A stretch of DNA of 64,000 nt from Candidatus Gastranaerophilales bacterium (lineage in GTDB: Bacteria; Cyanobacteriota; Vampirovibrionia; Gastranaerophilales; Gastranaerophilaceae): contig JAFYOU010000003.1 of NCBI GenBank assembly GCA_017560095.1, positions 1 through 64,000 on the forward strand, read 5' to 3'. The position numbers and the translations under genes are program-made. The first letter of the stretch is position 1. Each line of letters starts with the position of its first letter. The notes beneath the pieces are model-generated. The model was given only the letters and a program-made list of their open reading frames with translations, had not been told where the DNA came from and made no database searches. This document shows positions 26,302 to 35,695 of this stretch, piece after piece.

Positions 26302-28323
26302 TTACTCTTTTTCTTTAAGAACGCCAGCCCATTTATTTAACTCAGCAATAAGCTCTTCGTTTTCTTTAAGGCTTCCTTCCCTAGTAGCTTTCGCACGCAA
26401 TGATTCAGCTACTATTTCAGGAATATTAATTGCCCAACTATCATCTTTTTGAAGCTCACTATAATAATTTTCTTTATAATTTGGAGACAACCTTAAAGTC
26501 CAATTTTGAGCGCCACTTGTTCCTGGAATATTATATCTTTTAGAAATTCCAAATAAATCCATAAAAGATAATTGTATATTTTTTGGCCCTTGAGTAAATA
26601 TATCAACAAGTTTAGCTTTCCAAAGCTTTCTTGGATTAGATATAATTTCTTTTCTATATTGTTCTCTTTTTTTCACTGTTTCATTATCTGAACCAGGATA
26701 GATTCTCTCAGCCAAATATTCCGGATCCCAAGCGCTTTCAGTGGCATCCAATTTTATTTCTTCGCCATTTTTCTTGGCTTCGTTTCTTTTTTCTTCTAAC
26801 ACTTGTATTTTATCTAAAACTTCATTCTCAATGTAACTTCTTGTTGTATCATCATCATGACAACTCATAAGAGCAGTCTTATCACCAAGTTCATCACCCT
26901 TCACCCATTTTGTAGTTGCAAGACCAGATAAACCGAGCTCATCTGCAAATACTTCTGTAAATCTACCAGTTTCATCGCATCCGATGTCTTCCCAAACAAC
27001 ATTTTCAATACTAATTCCAGCTTTTTTTAATGCAGGAATTATAATCTCAGGGATTACTCTTTCAAAATTCTTTCCACCTTCAATACCTTCAAATGGTTCT
27101 TCTTTTGATTTGTATGCAACACGCGTTGATTCTAGTGCTTTTTGATCGACATGTTTTTCACCATTTATATCAACATATTTAACAGTATTAGGATTATAAA
27201 TCCAAGGATTTATTAAGCCTATTGTATGATCTATTCTTATACTTTTAGCACCGGCTAAACCGTTTAAAAGTTTTGCCTCTAAAAACTCACCTGAAGCACC
27301 CAGTGTTCCATCTTCGTTAAATAATTTTTTAGGATCTAAAAGTTTAATACCCCAGAACTGCTGTTCATTATACAACCCACCATCCGGTGCACCAAGACAA
27401 TATCCTTCCAAAAATACATCTCCAAATACAAGTTCATCTAATTTACTCGCACCAACTTCAATGTCACCTATACATAAGAAATCACCTTTTGCTTTTGCAT
27501 CAATTTCTGCCTGTTTTGCCGCAATAAACTGAGTAAATTTATAAAGAGCAATGGCATCTTGATTTTCTTCTTGCATTTGCTTGAATCTTGCAGTTGCGCT
27601 TGCAACACCATTTTTAACATCCCTAATTAAAATTACATCATCTTGATTTTTCCAATTTGGATAATAATCTGTTTCATTATCATTTGCTATAACATTTAAA
27701 ACAGCATAATAATCAATCCAAGATTTATTTTTTTCAAGAAATTTATTGAAATCATCCTTTAGGACTTTGGCTTTAGGGTCATTTGCTTGAAGTTTTTTAT
27801 TGTAGTTTTCAAATGCTTTTTCCAATAATTTTTCATTGCATCTGCGAGCTCTTGTATTGTGTAAAGCTCTTGTATCTAATCTGGAAGTACTAAAAAATGT
27901 TCTGGGGGCTACGGAATTAATTTCTTTTTGAGTAAGAATATTTGCAAATTCTTCACCAACTAACATTTGCGGATTTATCAATAAAGGATTTTTTTCAAAA
28001 ACAGATGATACATATGGCGATCTATCACTTTTATCCAGTTTTCCATTTGGACCAAATTGCATTCCGTTAATGCCATGTAGCGCTAGATCTTGAAATATAT
28101 ATGAATTTCCATAAGGAGTACCGATTCCAAAATCTCTTCCTTCTATATCAGCAGGAATGCTTGGAGCATGCATTCCTATAACAAAATTTTCAATCCCCAG
28201 TTGACGCAAACCTGATTGAATCGTATGACTATATTGTCTTTCTTCATCTTTTCTGATAGCACGAGCAAAAGCAACTTGGCTTCTTGCAATTTCTCCCATT
28301 CCAGCAACACTGGTTAATCTCAT
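26302..28323 (-). CDS. malQ: 4-alpha-glucanotransferase, GH77 (copy 2)
   Basis: This is a paralogue of the following gene with the same layout: Asp365 in IRIDHTIGL, Glu445 in VVWEDIG and His489-Asp490 in SCHDDD. Its 673 residues include an extra helical insert near 500-525 that is rich in Lys/Glu. The N-terminus reads VAFARAIRKDEERQY, parallel to VAFTRAPKKGNEEKQY in copy 1. GGGA lies before the ATG. The gap to copy 1 is 88 bases without a clear terminator, so both may be on one transcript. Different substrate chain lengths for the two enzymes are possible but not shown by sequence. Confidence 0.85.
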   Translation of the reverse strand: MRLTSVAGMGEIARSQVAFARAIRKDEERQYSHTIQSGLRQLGIENFVIGMHAPSIPADIEGRDFGIGTPYGNSYIFQDLALHGINGMQFGPNGKLDKSDRSPYVSSVFEKNPLLINPQMLVGEEFANILTQKEINSVAPRTFFSTSRLDTRALHNTRARRCNEKLLEKAFENYNKKLQANDPKAKVLKDDFNKFLEKNKSWIDYYAVLNVIANDNETDYYPNWKNQDDVILIRDVKNGVASATARFKQMQEENQDAIALYKFTQFIAAKQAEIDAKAKGDFLCIGDIEVGASKLDELVFGDVFLEGYCLGAPDGGLYNEQQFWGIKLLDPKKLFNEDGTLGASGEFLEAKLLNGLAGAKSIRIDHTIGLINPWIYNPNTVKYVDINGEKHVDQKALESTRVAYKSKEEPFEGIEGGKNFERVIPEIIIPALKKAGISIENVVWEDIGCDETGRFTEVFADELGLSGLATTKWVKGDELGDKTALMSCHDDDTTRSYIENEVLDKIQVLEEKRNEAKKNGEEIKLDATESAWDPEYLAERIYPGSDNETVKKREQYRKEIISNPRKLWKAKLVDIFTQGPKNIQLSFMDLFGISKRYNIPGTSGAQNWTLRLSPNYKENYYSELQKDDSWAINIPEIVAESLRAKATREGSLKENEELIAELNKWAGVLKEKE

Positions 28324-28390
28324 GACGGTCCCTTTTTAAACTATTTTTCATATAAAACATGAAAAAATTTTTTTTTGCTAGAATATTTTT

Positions 28391-29182
28391 ATGAAAAATA
28401 GTTTTAATAAAATTGGAATAATATACAATCGCGACATTCCAGATTCATGCAATTTAGCTAAAAAATTACAAGAAAAATTATCAAATTCAATATCATTTTG
28501 CGTAAATGAAATGAACAAAAATATCAATTTAGCAATTGTAATTGGTGGCGATGGTACTTTTTTAAAAGCTTCAAGATTTTATGCACCATATTCAATTCCA
28601 ATTTTAGGATTCAACGTTGGAAGATTAGGCTATCTTGCACAAGCTCGGCCCGAAGAAATAAATGATGTTATTGAAAAATTAAAAAATAACGATTTCATAA
28701 TAGAAAACCGTCTAATGCTAAAAGCAAATAAAAAAACTGCTCTAAATGACGTTGTTATAAAAGGTGTTAATTGCGCAAGAAGTTCTACAATGGAACTTTA
28801 TATCAATGATAAAAAATTATGCTCTTATATAGCTGATGGCTTAATTATTTCTACTCCAACAGGTTCAACTGCTTATTCACTGTCAGCAGGAGGGCCTGTT
28901 GTATCGCCTGATATTGATTGTTTTTTAATTATACCAATTTGCCCGCATACGCTTAATATGCGTCCAATCGTTATTCCAAGCAATGAAAAAATAACAATCA
29001 AAAATAAAAATGAAAAATTAAATGTTTCATTTGATGGACAAGTTGATATAATTGTTGAAAATGAAATAACAATTGAGAAAAATGATTATTTTGCCAAGCT
29101 TTTGGTTTTAAATCAAAATAAAGATAAATTTTATGATATCTTAAAAGAAAAACTACACTGGTCATTATCGCCAAGAAAATAA
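28391..29182 (+). CDS. nadK: NAD kinase
   Basis: The enzyme phosphorylates NAD to NADP. It has 263 residues with the GGDGTFLKA motif (about 54-62), NVGRLGYLA (about 77-85) and the NAD-site stretch TPTGSTAYSLSAGGP (about 156-170), followed by the C-terminal beta region. The family usually has GHLGFL; here arginine replaces histidine. It is followed by recN with 2 bases between, a common nadK-recN pairing in bacteria. Confidence 0.95.
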   Translation: MKNSFNKIGIIYNRDIPDSCNLAKKLQEKLSNSISFCVNEMNKNINLAIVIGGDGTFLKASRFYAPYSIPILGFNVGRLGYLAQARPEEINDVIEKLKNNDFIIENRLMLKANKKTALNDVVIKGVNCARSSTMELYINDKKLCSYIADGLIISTPTGSTAYSLSAGGPVVSPDIDCFLIIPICPHTLNMRPIVIPSNEKITIKNKNEKLNVSFDGQVDIIVENEITIEKNDYFAKLLVLNQNKDKFYDILKEKLHWSLSPRK

Positions 29183-29184
29183 TT

Positions 29185-30780
29185 ATGTTAAAATCGCTCA
29201 CAATTAAAAATTTTATACTTTTAAAAGAAGCTACTTTGAATTTTACCAAAGGTTTCAATGTGCTTTGCGGTGAAACTGGTGCCGGAAAAAGTATTATTAT
29301 TAAAGCCCTTGATAGCGTTTTAGGTGCAAAAATAAATAAAGAAGTTATTTTAAATAAAGATTTACCATGCTACATCGAGGCAACTTTTGAAAATAATGGC
29401 GTTGAAACTATAATTTCTCGAGAAATTTCGTCTCAATCTAAATTTAGATTAAATGGAATACTATCATCAGCAGATGAAATTAAAGAATTAAGAGAATCTT
29501 TAGTTGACATCCATTCTCAACACCAAACATATTCATACATTCAACCCAAAAATCATATTTATTTATTAGATAATTATATTATTAAAAAATCTCCCGAATT
29601 TTTTGAATTATTAAAAAGTTACAAAGAAAATTACCTTGAATTTAAAGAAATTGAAAAAAAATTAAACGCCTTAAGAGAAAATCTTGAAAACAATGAAAGA
29701 GAAATTGATTTTCTTCAATTTCAATTAAAAGAGTTGGATGATGCCGCAATTCAAGAAAACGAAGAAGAGGAATTAAAAGAAGAGCTTAATATTTTATCCA
29801 ATACTCAAGAATTAAAAGAAGGCTCATATTCAAGCTATTATGCTTTATATGGAGATAACCAAAGTATTGTCGAGGCATTAGGCAAAATTAAATACACAAT
29901 TTCGTCATTAGCAGAATTAGATAAAAATTTAATCGAAGCAAACACTGCTCTTTGTGATGCTTTTGAAAATTTAAAAGAAACAGCAAATTATTTAAGAGAT
30001 TATTCATCAGGACTTGAATTAAATCCAATGAGATTGGATGAATTAAATGAAAGAATTTCTTTAATTCAAAAATTAAAACGCAAATATGGTACAAATCTAG
30101 ATGAAGAAAGAGATAATATTGCATCAAAACTTGAACTTTTGACTCGTTCAGACAACAATATAGAAATCTTGGAAGAAAATTATAATTTATTATTGTCAAC
30201 TTTAGAAATGCTATCTGAAAGCATTAGTGAATATAGAAAACGTTTTTCAAATGAATTATCAACTTTAATTGTTAAAAAATTAAAAAATTTAGAATTAAAA
30301 GAAGCTAAATTTGAAATTGCGATTAAAGAAGTTTCAAAAAATGAACTTGGAATAGATAACGTTGAATTTATGATTTCAACCAACAAAAATCAAGGCTTAG
30401 CGCCATTATCCCGTGTAGCTTCGGGTGGTGAAATTTCAAGAGTTATGCTTGCTCTTAAAACAATTTTTGCACTAATTGATAAAGTACAAACGGTAGTTTT
30501 TGATGAAATAGATACGGGCATTTCGGGAATCACATCAAGTTCTGTAGCTAATTCAATATTAGAACTCGCATCCATGTCACAAATTATATGCATTACCCAT
30601 CAGCCAATAATTTGTGCCAAAGCAGACAATTTTATTTGGATTACAAAAACGCACGATAATGATACAAACATAAAAATTGAAATTTTAGATGATTTAAAGC
30701 GTCTTGAAGCTTTAGCCCAATTGGCTTCGGGCGAAATAACTCAAGAAACAATTGATTTTGCAAAAACGTTAGTTAAATAA
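29185..30780 (+). CDS. recN: DNA repair protein RecN
   Basis: An SMC-like ATPase involved in double-strand break repair. Walker A is GETGAGKS (29-36). The family's DIHSQHQ follows at about 112. Long coiled coils run through about 150-370. The ABC signature ASGGEISR and Walker B VVFDEIDTGISG are near the C-terminus. The 531 residues are near the usual length of 550. Co-transcribed with nadK; it ends before a strong hairpin. Confidence 0.95.
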   Translation: MLKSLTIKNFILLKEATLNFTKGFNVLCGETGAGKSIIIKALDSVLGAKINKEVILNKDLPCYIEATFENNGVETIISREISSQSKFRLNGILSSADEIKELRESLVDIHSQHQTYSYIQPKNHIYLLDNYIIKKSPEFFELLKSYKENYLEFKEIEKKLNALRENLENNEREIDFLQFQLKELDDAAIQENEEEELKEELNILSNTQELKEGSYSSYYALYGDNQSIVEALGKIKYTISSLAELDKNLIEANTALCDAFENLKETANYLRDYSSGLELNPMRLDELNERISLIQKLKRKYGTNLDEERDNIASKLELLTRSDNNIEILEENYNLLLSTLEMLSESISEYRKRFSNELSTLIVKKLKNLELKEAKFEIAIKEVSKNELGIDNVEFMISTNKNQGLAPLSRVASGGEISRVMLALKTIFALIDKVQTVVFDEIDTGISGITSSSVANSILELASMSQIICITHQPIICAKADNFIWITKTHDNDTNIKIEILDDLKRLEALAQLASGEITQETIDFAKTLVK

Positions 30781-30870
30781 TTATTTATTAGCAACTTTAC
30801 ATGGGGTACGGTTTCAAACAGAGGTCGCGCGCTATCTCGCGCCCGCCCTTGTTTTTACACACCTTGGCTC

Positions 30871-30919
30871 GAATTTAAAAAATCTCAAAAAATCGTCATT
30901 TTTTGGATTTTTTAAATTC
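30871..30919. terminator. long bidirectional hairpin between recN and the Nudix gene
   Basis: Outer arms GAATTTAAAAAATC and GATTTTTTAAATTC (14 bp) and inner arms AAAAAAT/ATTTTTT (7 bp) surround a CGTC loop, with a small internal bulge. It lies 4 bases past the stop of the minus-strand gene. The 90 bases between recN and this hairpin hold a GC-rich patch (about 30805-30850) with no gene. Confidence 0.85.
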
Positions 30920-30922
30920 TCA

Positions 30923-31609
30923 TTACGAGAAGAAATGTCCACGTTTAGAATTTAGCGTAATATTATCAAATGAATATAACGCTGCAGGACGTTTTGAAAC
31001 AGATTTAGTATATTCATTTGTTTCAACCAAAATATTCGAAGATAACATTTTCTTTCTAAAGTTGCGTTTATCTAAATCTTTTTTAAGAATCAATTCGTAC
31101 GATTTTTGCAATTCTGTTAATGTGAACTTCTTGGGCAACAACTGAAACGCTATTGGACATAATTCCAATCTTTCACGAGTTCTTTTCAATGAATATTCAA
31201 TAATTTCTTTATGGTCAAATGCCAATGGAGGCAAGTTTTCAACCTCATGCCATTGAATATCAGATACGCCTTCTGTACCTTTAACATCAAGCTTGATATC
31301 TTCCGCTCTTAGCAAAGCAAAATACGCACAAGTAATTACACGAGCATTTGGGTAACGTAATGGGTCACCAAACGTGTAAAGTTGTTCTAAATAAATGTTT
31401 GATACAGTTGTTTTTTCTTTTAAAACACGTAAAGCAGCATCATCAATATTTTCAGACAAGCGAATGAAACCACCAGGAATTGACCATTTCCCTCTAAATG
31501 GTTCTTTATCACGCTTAATCAACAACACTTTCAATCTGTTATCATGAATTGTTAAAATAACAACGTCTACTGTAACCTCATGGGTTTTTGTTTCTGCAAA
31601 AGTTCTCAT
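30923..31609 (-). CDS. NrtR-like Nudix-winged-helix regulator
   Basis: An N-terminal Nudix domain (about 8-145) is followed by a winged-helix domain (about 150-225), the layout of NrtR, a repressor of NAD biosynthesis genes that senses ADP-ribose. The Nudix box is degenerate: Gly47, Glu53, Arg61 and Glu65 remain, but the Glu after Arg is Val62, the next Glu is Lys66 and the final Gly is Thr68. Hydrolysis is therefore unlikely and ligand sensing more likely. I start at 31609 (MRTFAETK), where homology begins. A longer reading to 31672 adds 21 hydrophobic residues not expected in the family. nadK is 1.7 kb away. Targets are not shown. Confidence 0.75.
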   Translation of the reverse strand: MRTFAETKTHEVTVDVVILTIHDNRLKVLLIKRDKEPFRGKWSIPGGFIRLSENIDDAALRVLKEKTTVSNIYLEQLYTFGDPLRYPNARVITCAYFALLRAEDIKLDVKGTEGVSDIQWHEVENLPPLAFDHKEIIEYSLKRTRERLELCPIAFQLLPKKFTLTELQKSYELILKKDLDKRNFRKKMLSSNILVETNEYTKSVSKRPAALYSFDNITLNSKRGHFFS

Positions 31610-31688
31610 AGGTCTATAATATAATAAAATTCGATTAATGGCAAGAAGTACACTTATTATTTCAAAACACACAAAAATAATATAAAAA

Positions 31689-32036
31689 TTACTTATTTTT
31701 ATTGGCTAAAATATTTTGGATTGCTTCATTTAGTTCTTTTTGCATTTCTTCTTGTCGTGCTCTAATTTTTAAAATTCCATCATGCAGGGGTTTGTTTGGG
31801 TCTCCTTGAGGATTAATATTTGTGCCAATCAAGCTATTTTTAATTATTTGGATATCATCTTCAGCGTTTTGTATAATTGATAAAACCTGCTCAATTTCAG
31901 AATCACTGCATCCTTTTTCATATAGTTTTACGGCAATAGTTAATTTCAAATTATCTCTTTTTTCTTGCATAATTTCAGTTTTACTTTTTTCTTCAACTAA
32001 ACCGAATTTTTTTGCAACCTTTGAAAAAATATTCAT
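31689..32036 (-). CDS. hypothetical coiled-coil protein
   Basis: A 115-residue, mostly helical protein with lysine/glutamate-rich ends and a possible coiled coil near 85-112. There is no signal peptide or membrane segment. The middle (about 45-65) has an acidic helix (DSEIEQVLSIIQNAEDD). It begins one base after the radical SAM gene ends, with GAGG 8 bases before its ATG. It is the distal gene of that operon. Family not recognised. Confidence 0.55.
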   Translation of the reverse strand: MNIFSKVAKKFGLVEEKSKTEIMQEKRDNLKLTIAVKLYEKGCSDSEIEQVLSIIQNAEDDIQIIKNSLIGTNINPQGDPNKPLHDGILKIRARQEEMQKELNEAIQNILANKNK

Positions 32037-32037
32037 T

Positions 32038-33861
32038 TTATGCCTCTTTAAAATCTACATTATAATTAGATACCCAATCAACACCATATTTATCAACATA
32101 TAAGAACAACCACTCTCTAAATCTTAAAAACATCCAAAGAGGGTTTTTATAATGTTGAAAACACCTTACTTTACACTCATTCAAAATCTCTCTTAACTCT
32201 TGCTTTGTCATACCAACACAATCGAAATCTAAACTTGGTGAAAATTCATCTTGAACCTCATACATTTTTGTAATTCCATATTTTTCGGGCTCTTGTGCTA
32301 ATTTTGCATGTTTACCCATAGTGAATACACTTCTTCCATAAGAATTAATAATTTTATGATGTTCGCATAACATATCTATTGTCATTTTTGCATCTTCCTT
32401 TGTTTCCAAAGGGTATCCAAAAAATATAAAAGCAAAATTCCAAATATTATTTTTATTAGAATTTTCTAAAATCTCAAAACGCTTATCTAAATCAATTCCT
32501 TTATTAATTGATTCCATAATTTTTTTAGAACCAGATTCCAATCCCCATAAAATCATTTTTAATCCGGCCTTAGAAGCAACTTCAAAAACTTCATTATTGA
32601 ACGCGGTTTCTAATCTTGCATCGCAAAAGAATGATGAATTTATTTTTTCTTCAACAAGCCTTTTGGATAAATCTTTTAAATACGAAGGAGGAACCGACTC
32701 ATCAATAAATTCGTAATGCGTAATTCCATATCTTTCTTTCAATTCATTCATTTGGGAAATTACTTTATCTATTGATTTTACATTAAATTCCATTCCAAAA
32801 TCTTGATCACAAAAAGTACATTTTCCCCAATAACAACCTCTTGAAGTTTGATAAGGAATAACAATTTTAGGAGCAAAATAAATCTTTAAATTATAACCAT
32901 CAAGACTAAGGTTTTCAATATCATTTTGCTTTGCAGGACACATTTTTCGCGTCTCAAAAACCTTATTATTCTTGAAATAAAGCAAATTAGGAACTTTTTC
33001 TATTGGAATTTCGCCATTCACAAATTTTGCAACCTCAACAATTGGGCCTTCACCTTCTTCAATTGAAATTGAATCGCAAAACTTTGAAAATTCAGGTTTC
33101 CGTAAAAGCTCATCTTTAACCCTTCCAAAGAAATTTCCACCAATATTTACATGGGCTTTTGTATATTTTTTTAATAAAAATCCCAATGTAAGTCCTGCAA
33201 TAATTTGACTTGAAGAATTAAGCGAAATTGCAACAAAATCATAGTTCTCGTCTTTAACTTTTAAAACATAATCTTTCAAAAAATCCCAAAACATATTGCT
33301 TTTTTTATCAAAAACAAAATGCTCAATTGATTTTAAATTTAATTTTAAAAACGGATTATGAGAACTGTCAAAAGCAATATTTGTTGGCGCCCAAGCGGCA
33401 GAAATAATTTTTAATGCATTATCAATAACGCTCATTGCACCGATTAAATTTTTAGGCTCATAAAAATTGTCTTCAGATCTTATTGCATCAACCGCTTGAG
33501 AAATTGAAGCTACAATTTTTTTATCAAAATCAACATTTTTAGAAACAATTTCTTTAATTTTACCAAATTTATATATATCACATTGTTCTTCTAATGTATA
33601 ACCAAGCCCTTTTTGTTTTTTCTCATATATTTTTCTTAATTGATTAAAAAGTTCAACATATTCTTTTTTTATTTTTTCGCAAGCAAAATTCAAATATTTT
33701 TTATCCAATATTTTGTTATAAAATTCAATGTTTAAATCAACACAAAAAGCATTATAGCCTTTATTTTTAAGCTGTCCCATCAATGAAGCCATAGCAAAAT
33801 GAGGAGCAATCGGAGTCCATTGCGGAGGAAAAATTAAAAGCATCTTTTTATCTTTTGGCAT
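32038..33861 (-). CDS. B12-binding-type radical SAM protein
   Basis: A 607-residue protein with an N-terminal cobalamin-binding-like region (about 1-320, including NIGGNFFGRV and a long insertion) and a radical SAM core. The cluster cysteines are Cys343, Cys348 and Cys351 (RGCYWGKCTFC), a C-x4-C-x2-C spacing instead of the classical C-x3-C-x2-C. Such enzymes often methylate or rearrange unactivated carbons in cofactors, lipids or peptides. No precursor peptide or other tailoring enzyme adjoins it; only the 115-residue unknown follows. Substrate unknown. Confidence 0.8.
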   Translation of the reverse strand: MPKDKKMLLIFPPQWTPIAPHFAMASLMGQLKNKGYNAFCVDLNIEFYNKILDKKYLNFACEKIKKEYVELFNQLRKIYEKKQKGLGYTLEEQCDIYKFGKIKEIVSKNVDFDKKIVASISQAVDAIRSEDNFYEPKNLIGAMSVIDNALKIISAAWAPTNIAFDSSHNPFLKLNLKSIEHFVFDKKSNMFWDFLKDYVLKVKDENYDFVAISLNSSSQIIAGLTLGFLLKKYTKAHVNIGGNFFGRVKDELLRKPEFSKFCDSISIEEGEGPIVEVAKFVNGEIPIEKVPNLLYFKNNKVFETRKMCPAKQNDIENLSLDGYNLKIYFAPKIVIPYQTSRGCYWGKCTFCDQDFGMEFNVKSIDKVISQMNELKERYGITHYEFIDESVPPSYLKDLSKRLVEEKINSSFFCDARLETAFNNEVFEVASKAGLKMILWGLESGSKKIMESINKGIDLDKRFEILENSNKNNIWNFAFIFFGYPLETKEDAKMTIDMLCEHHKIINSYGRSVFTMGKHAKLAQEPEKYGITKMYEVQDEFSPSLDFDCVGMTKQELREILNECKVRCFQHYKNPLWMFLRFREWLFLYVDKYGVDWVSNYNVDFKEA

Positions 33862-33998
33862 AAATACCTGATTTTACTAATTCAGCTACCTATAAATTAC
33901 CATAAAAATAAGATAATGTAAATTTTTGTAACGTAAAAGCAATTTTTCATAGTATATAAACTTTATATAAATAAGAAATAAATTATACAGGAGCTCTC

Positions 33999-34991
33999 AT
34001 GTCTTTAGCATTAGCGCAAACCAACAATTTTTCACGAGAAGAATATAAATCAGATAATTCGTATATTGCTGCTATTTTAAACGAACATGGTATTAACAAA
34101 CAAACAGCAATAAATGAAAAAGCGGGTGAAGCAACTTTTGTTGATTACGCTGGAGCTTTAAATGACAAACTAACAAATGCACTCTTAAATGGTGGTTTCG
34201 GTGAAACTGACGGTCTAGATGAAAGTGAACTTGCAATCAGAGAGAATATCGCCAACATTTATCGCCAAAAAGGAAGCAGTGCAATAAATACTAATGACCT
34301 AATCAAAATGATTAAAAGCATGGGTTATACAGTGTCATCATCATATATTTCTACATCATATATCGTTGACAACAAAAACGATGGTCATTATGATACAGAC
34401 ATTCATAATGGAGCAATTAATGTTTTAACAATCACTGATGCAGAAGGAAACGACATTGTTATTGCAGATGCTAACGGAAACGCAGCAATTGAAATTGAAG
34501 AATTGTTTATTGATGAAATTATTACCGGAGCAATTTCAACAATTGAAAATATGGAATTTAAAGAATATAGTTCAGTTTCAAAAAGCGCATTCGATTCCGC
34601 TCGCGACGCCATGGCATTTGATGTGTCTTTTGTAGTTGAAAACGAAGATTCTTCAGATATTTGGTTAGAACATCAACTGGCAAGAGCTGAAAAAGAAGAA
34701 GAAAAACAACAAATTCTTAAAGAGCAACAAGAAAAAATTGAAAAAGCAAAAAAAGAAAAGAAAATCAAAGACGCAGAAATTGAAAAACAAGAAGCACAAG
34801 CACTGCTTGAAGCAAAACAAGAAGCAGAAAAAGCATATAACAAAGAAATGAAAAAATTCAAAGAAAACTATTTTGAAGAATTAAAAAACAATGAAGAATA
34901 TGCTGATTATTCAGATAAAGAATTGGAACAACTAGCTCTTGAAGAAGCAGCGCAATATTGCAAGAAAAAATTGGGATACAAATTGGCTTAA
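33999..34991 (+). CDS. hypothetical protein with EF-hand-like loop and C-terminal coiled coil
   Basis: A 330-residue acidic protein of no recognised family. Residues about 152-163 (DANGNAAIEIEE) fit an EF-hand calcium loop with D, N, N and final E at positions 1, 3, 5 and 12. A second acidic DNKNDGHYDTD stretch lies near 123. Residues 225-300 are a continuous charged coiled coil (Glu/Lys/Gln/Ala). There is no signal peptide. CAGGAG lies 6 bases before the ATG. It is a single-gene unit ending in a strong terminator. Confidence 0.6.
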   Translation: MSLALAQTNNFSREEYKSDNSYIAAILNEHGINKQTAINEKAGEATFVDYAGALNDKLTNALLNGGFGETDGLDESELAIRENIANIYRQKGSSAINTNDLIKMIKSMGYTVSSSYISTSYIVDNKNDGHYDTDIHNGAINVLTITDAEGNDIVIADANGNAAIEIEELFIDEIITGAISTIENMEFKEYSSVSKSAFDSARDAMAFDVSFVVENEDSSDIWLEHQLARAEKEEEKQQILKEQQEKIEKAKKEKKIKDAEIEKQEAQALLEAKQEAEKAYNKEMKKFKENYFEELKNNEEYADYSDKELEQLALEEAAQYCKKKLGYKLA

Positions 34992-35011
34992 ATTCTAAAA
35001 ACAAAATAAAC

Positions 35012-35036
35012 AAAAAGCCCTTAAGGGGCTTTTTTT
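35012..35036. terminator. bidirectional terminator overlapping the YgjP-like gene stop
   Basis: Arms AAAAAGCCC and GGGCTTTTT enclose a 5-base loop, with a T-tract on the plus side. The stop codon of the minus-strand peptidase gene lies inside the loop at 35021-35023. Confidence 0.9.
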
Positions 35037-35695
35037 AATGTTTTTCTTAAATATTTATAATTTGGACAATATTTTTCAACTTCAGTCCAAAAAATTTCGC
35101 TATGATTTTTAATTTTTGTATGAACTAATTCATGAATTAAAACATAATCAATGCAATCAAAATCATAATTCATTAAATTGATATTTAAATTAATATTATT
35201 TTGATACGAACAGCTTCCAAAGCGAGTTTTCTGATTACGAAGTGCAACTTTGCCATAATTAAATCCATATTTTTTAGCCAAAAATTCAAGTCTAGATGGC
35301 AAATAATTTTTTGCTTCAATTTTTATTGCCTTAAAGTATGCTTCCTTTAAAGGTTTTTGAATTTTTGACGAAGCAAAATCTTCATCAACTGGATAATAAA
35401 AATAAACAACGCTGTTTTTAATTACTGTTCCTAATTTATTTGATTCAATAATTTTTAAAGTATCAAACTTTGTTTTTAAATTTGGCTTTAAAATTTTATC
35501 TTCAATTTTAAAAGCTTTAATTTTATCAAAATTTTTCATCAAAAAATCTCGAGCAAATTTATAAGGACATAAAATTGGCATTGTAACCAAAATTTGCCCT
35601 TCCTTTTTTAAACTTACTTTTATATTTTTTGAAAAAGGATGCTTTTTATATTTAACTTCAAAATTCTCTATTGTTTCTACTTTTTCTTTACTCAT
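35021..35695 (-). CDS. YgjP-like M48-type metallopeptidase domain protein
   Basis: A 224-residue member of the YgjP/DUF45 family. The zinc-protease motif is HELVH (188-192), with a third ligand probably His198 in KNHSE. The family signature KTRFGSCS (about 156-163) lies before it. The biological substrate is unknown. The gene start overlaps the end of the R3H ATPase gene by 8 bases. Confidence 0.85.
   Translation of the reverse strand: MSKEKVETIENFEVKYKKHPFSKNIKVSLKKEGQILVTMPILCPYKFARDFLMKNFDKIKAFKIEDKILKPNLKTKFDTLKIIESNKLGTVIKNSVVYFYYPVDEDFASSKIQKPLKEAYFKAIKIEAKNYLPSRLEFLAKKYGFNYGKVALRNQKTRFGSCSYQNNINLNINLMNYDFDCIDYVLIHELVHTKIKNHSEIFWTEVEKYCPNYKYLRKTLKKAP

Noticed and set aside
24264-28323. 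GH77 pair as one gene split by a frameshift
   Set aside because: Each copy has a complete catalytic set and its own start and stop, so they are paralogues.
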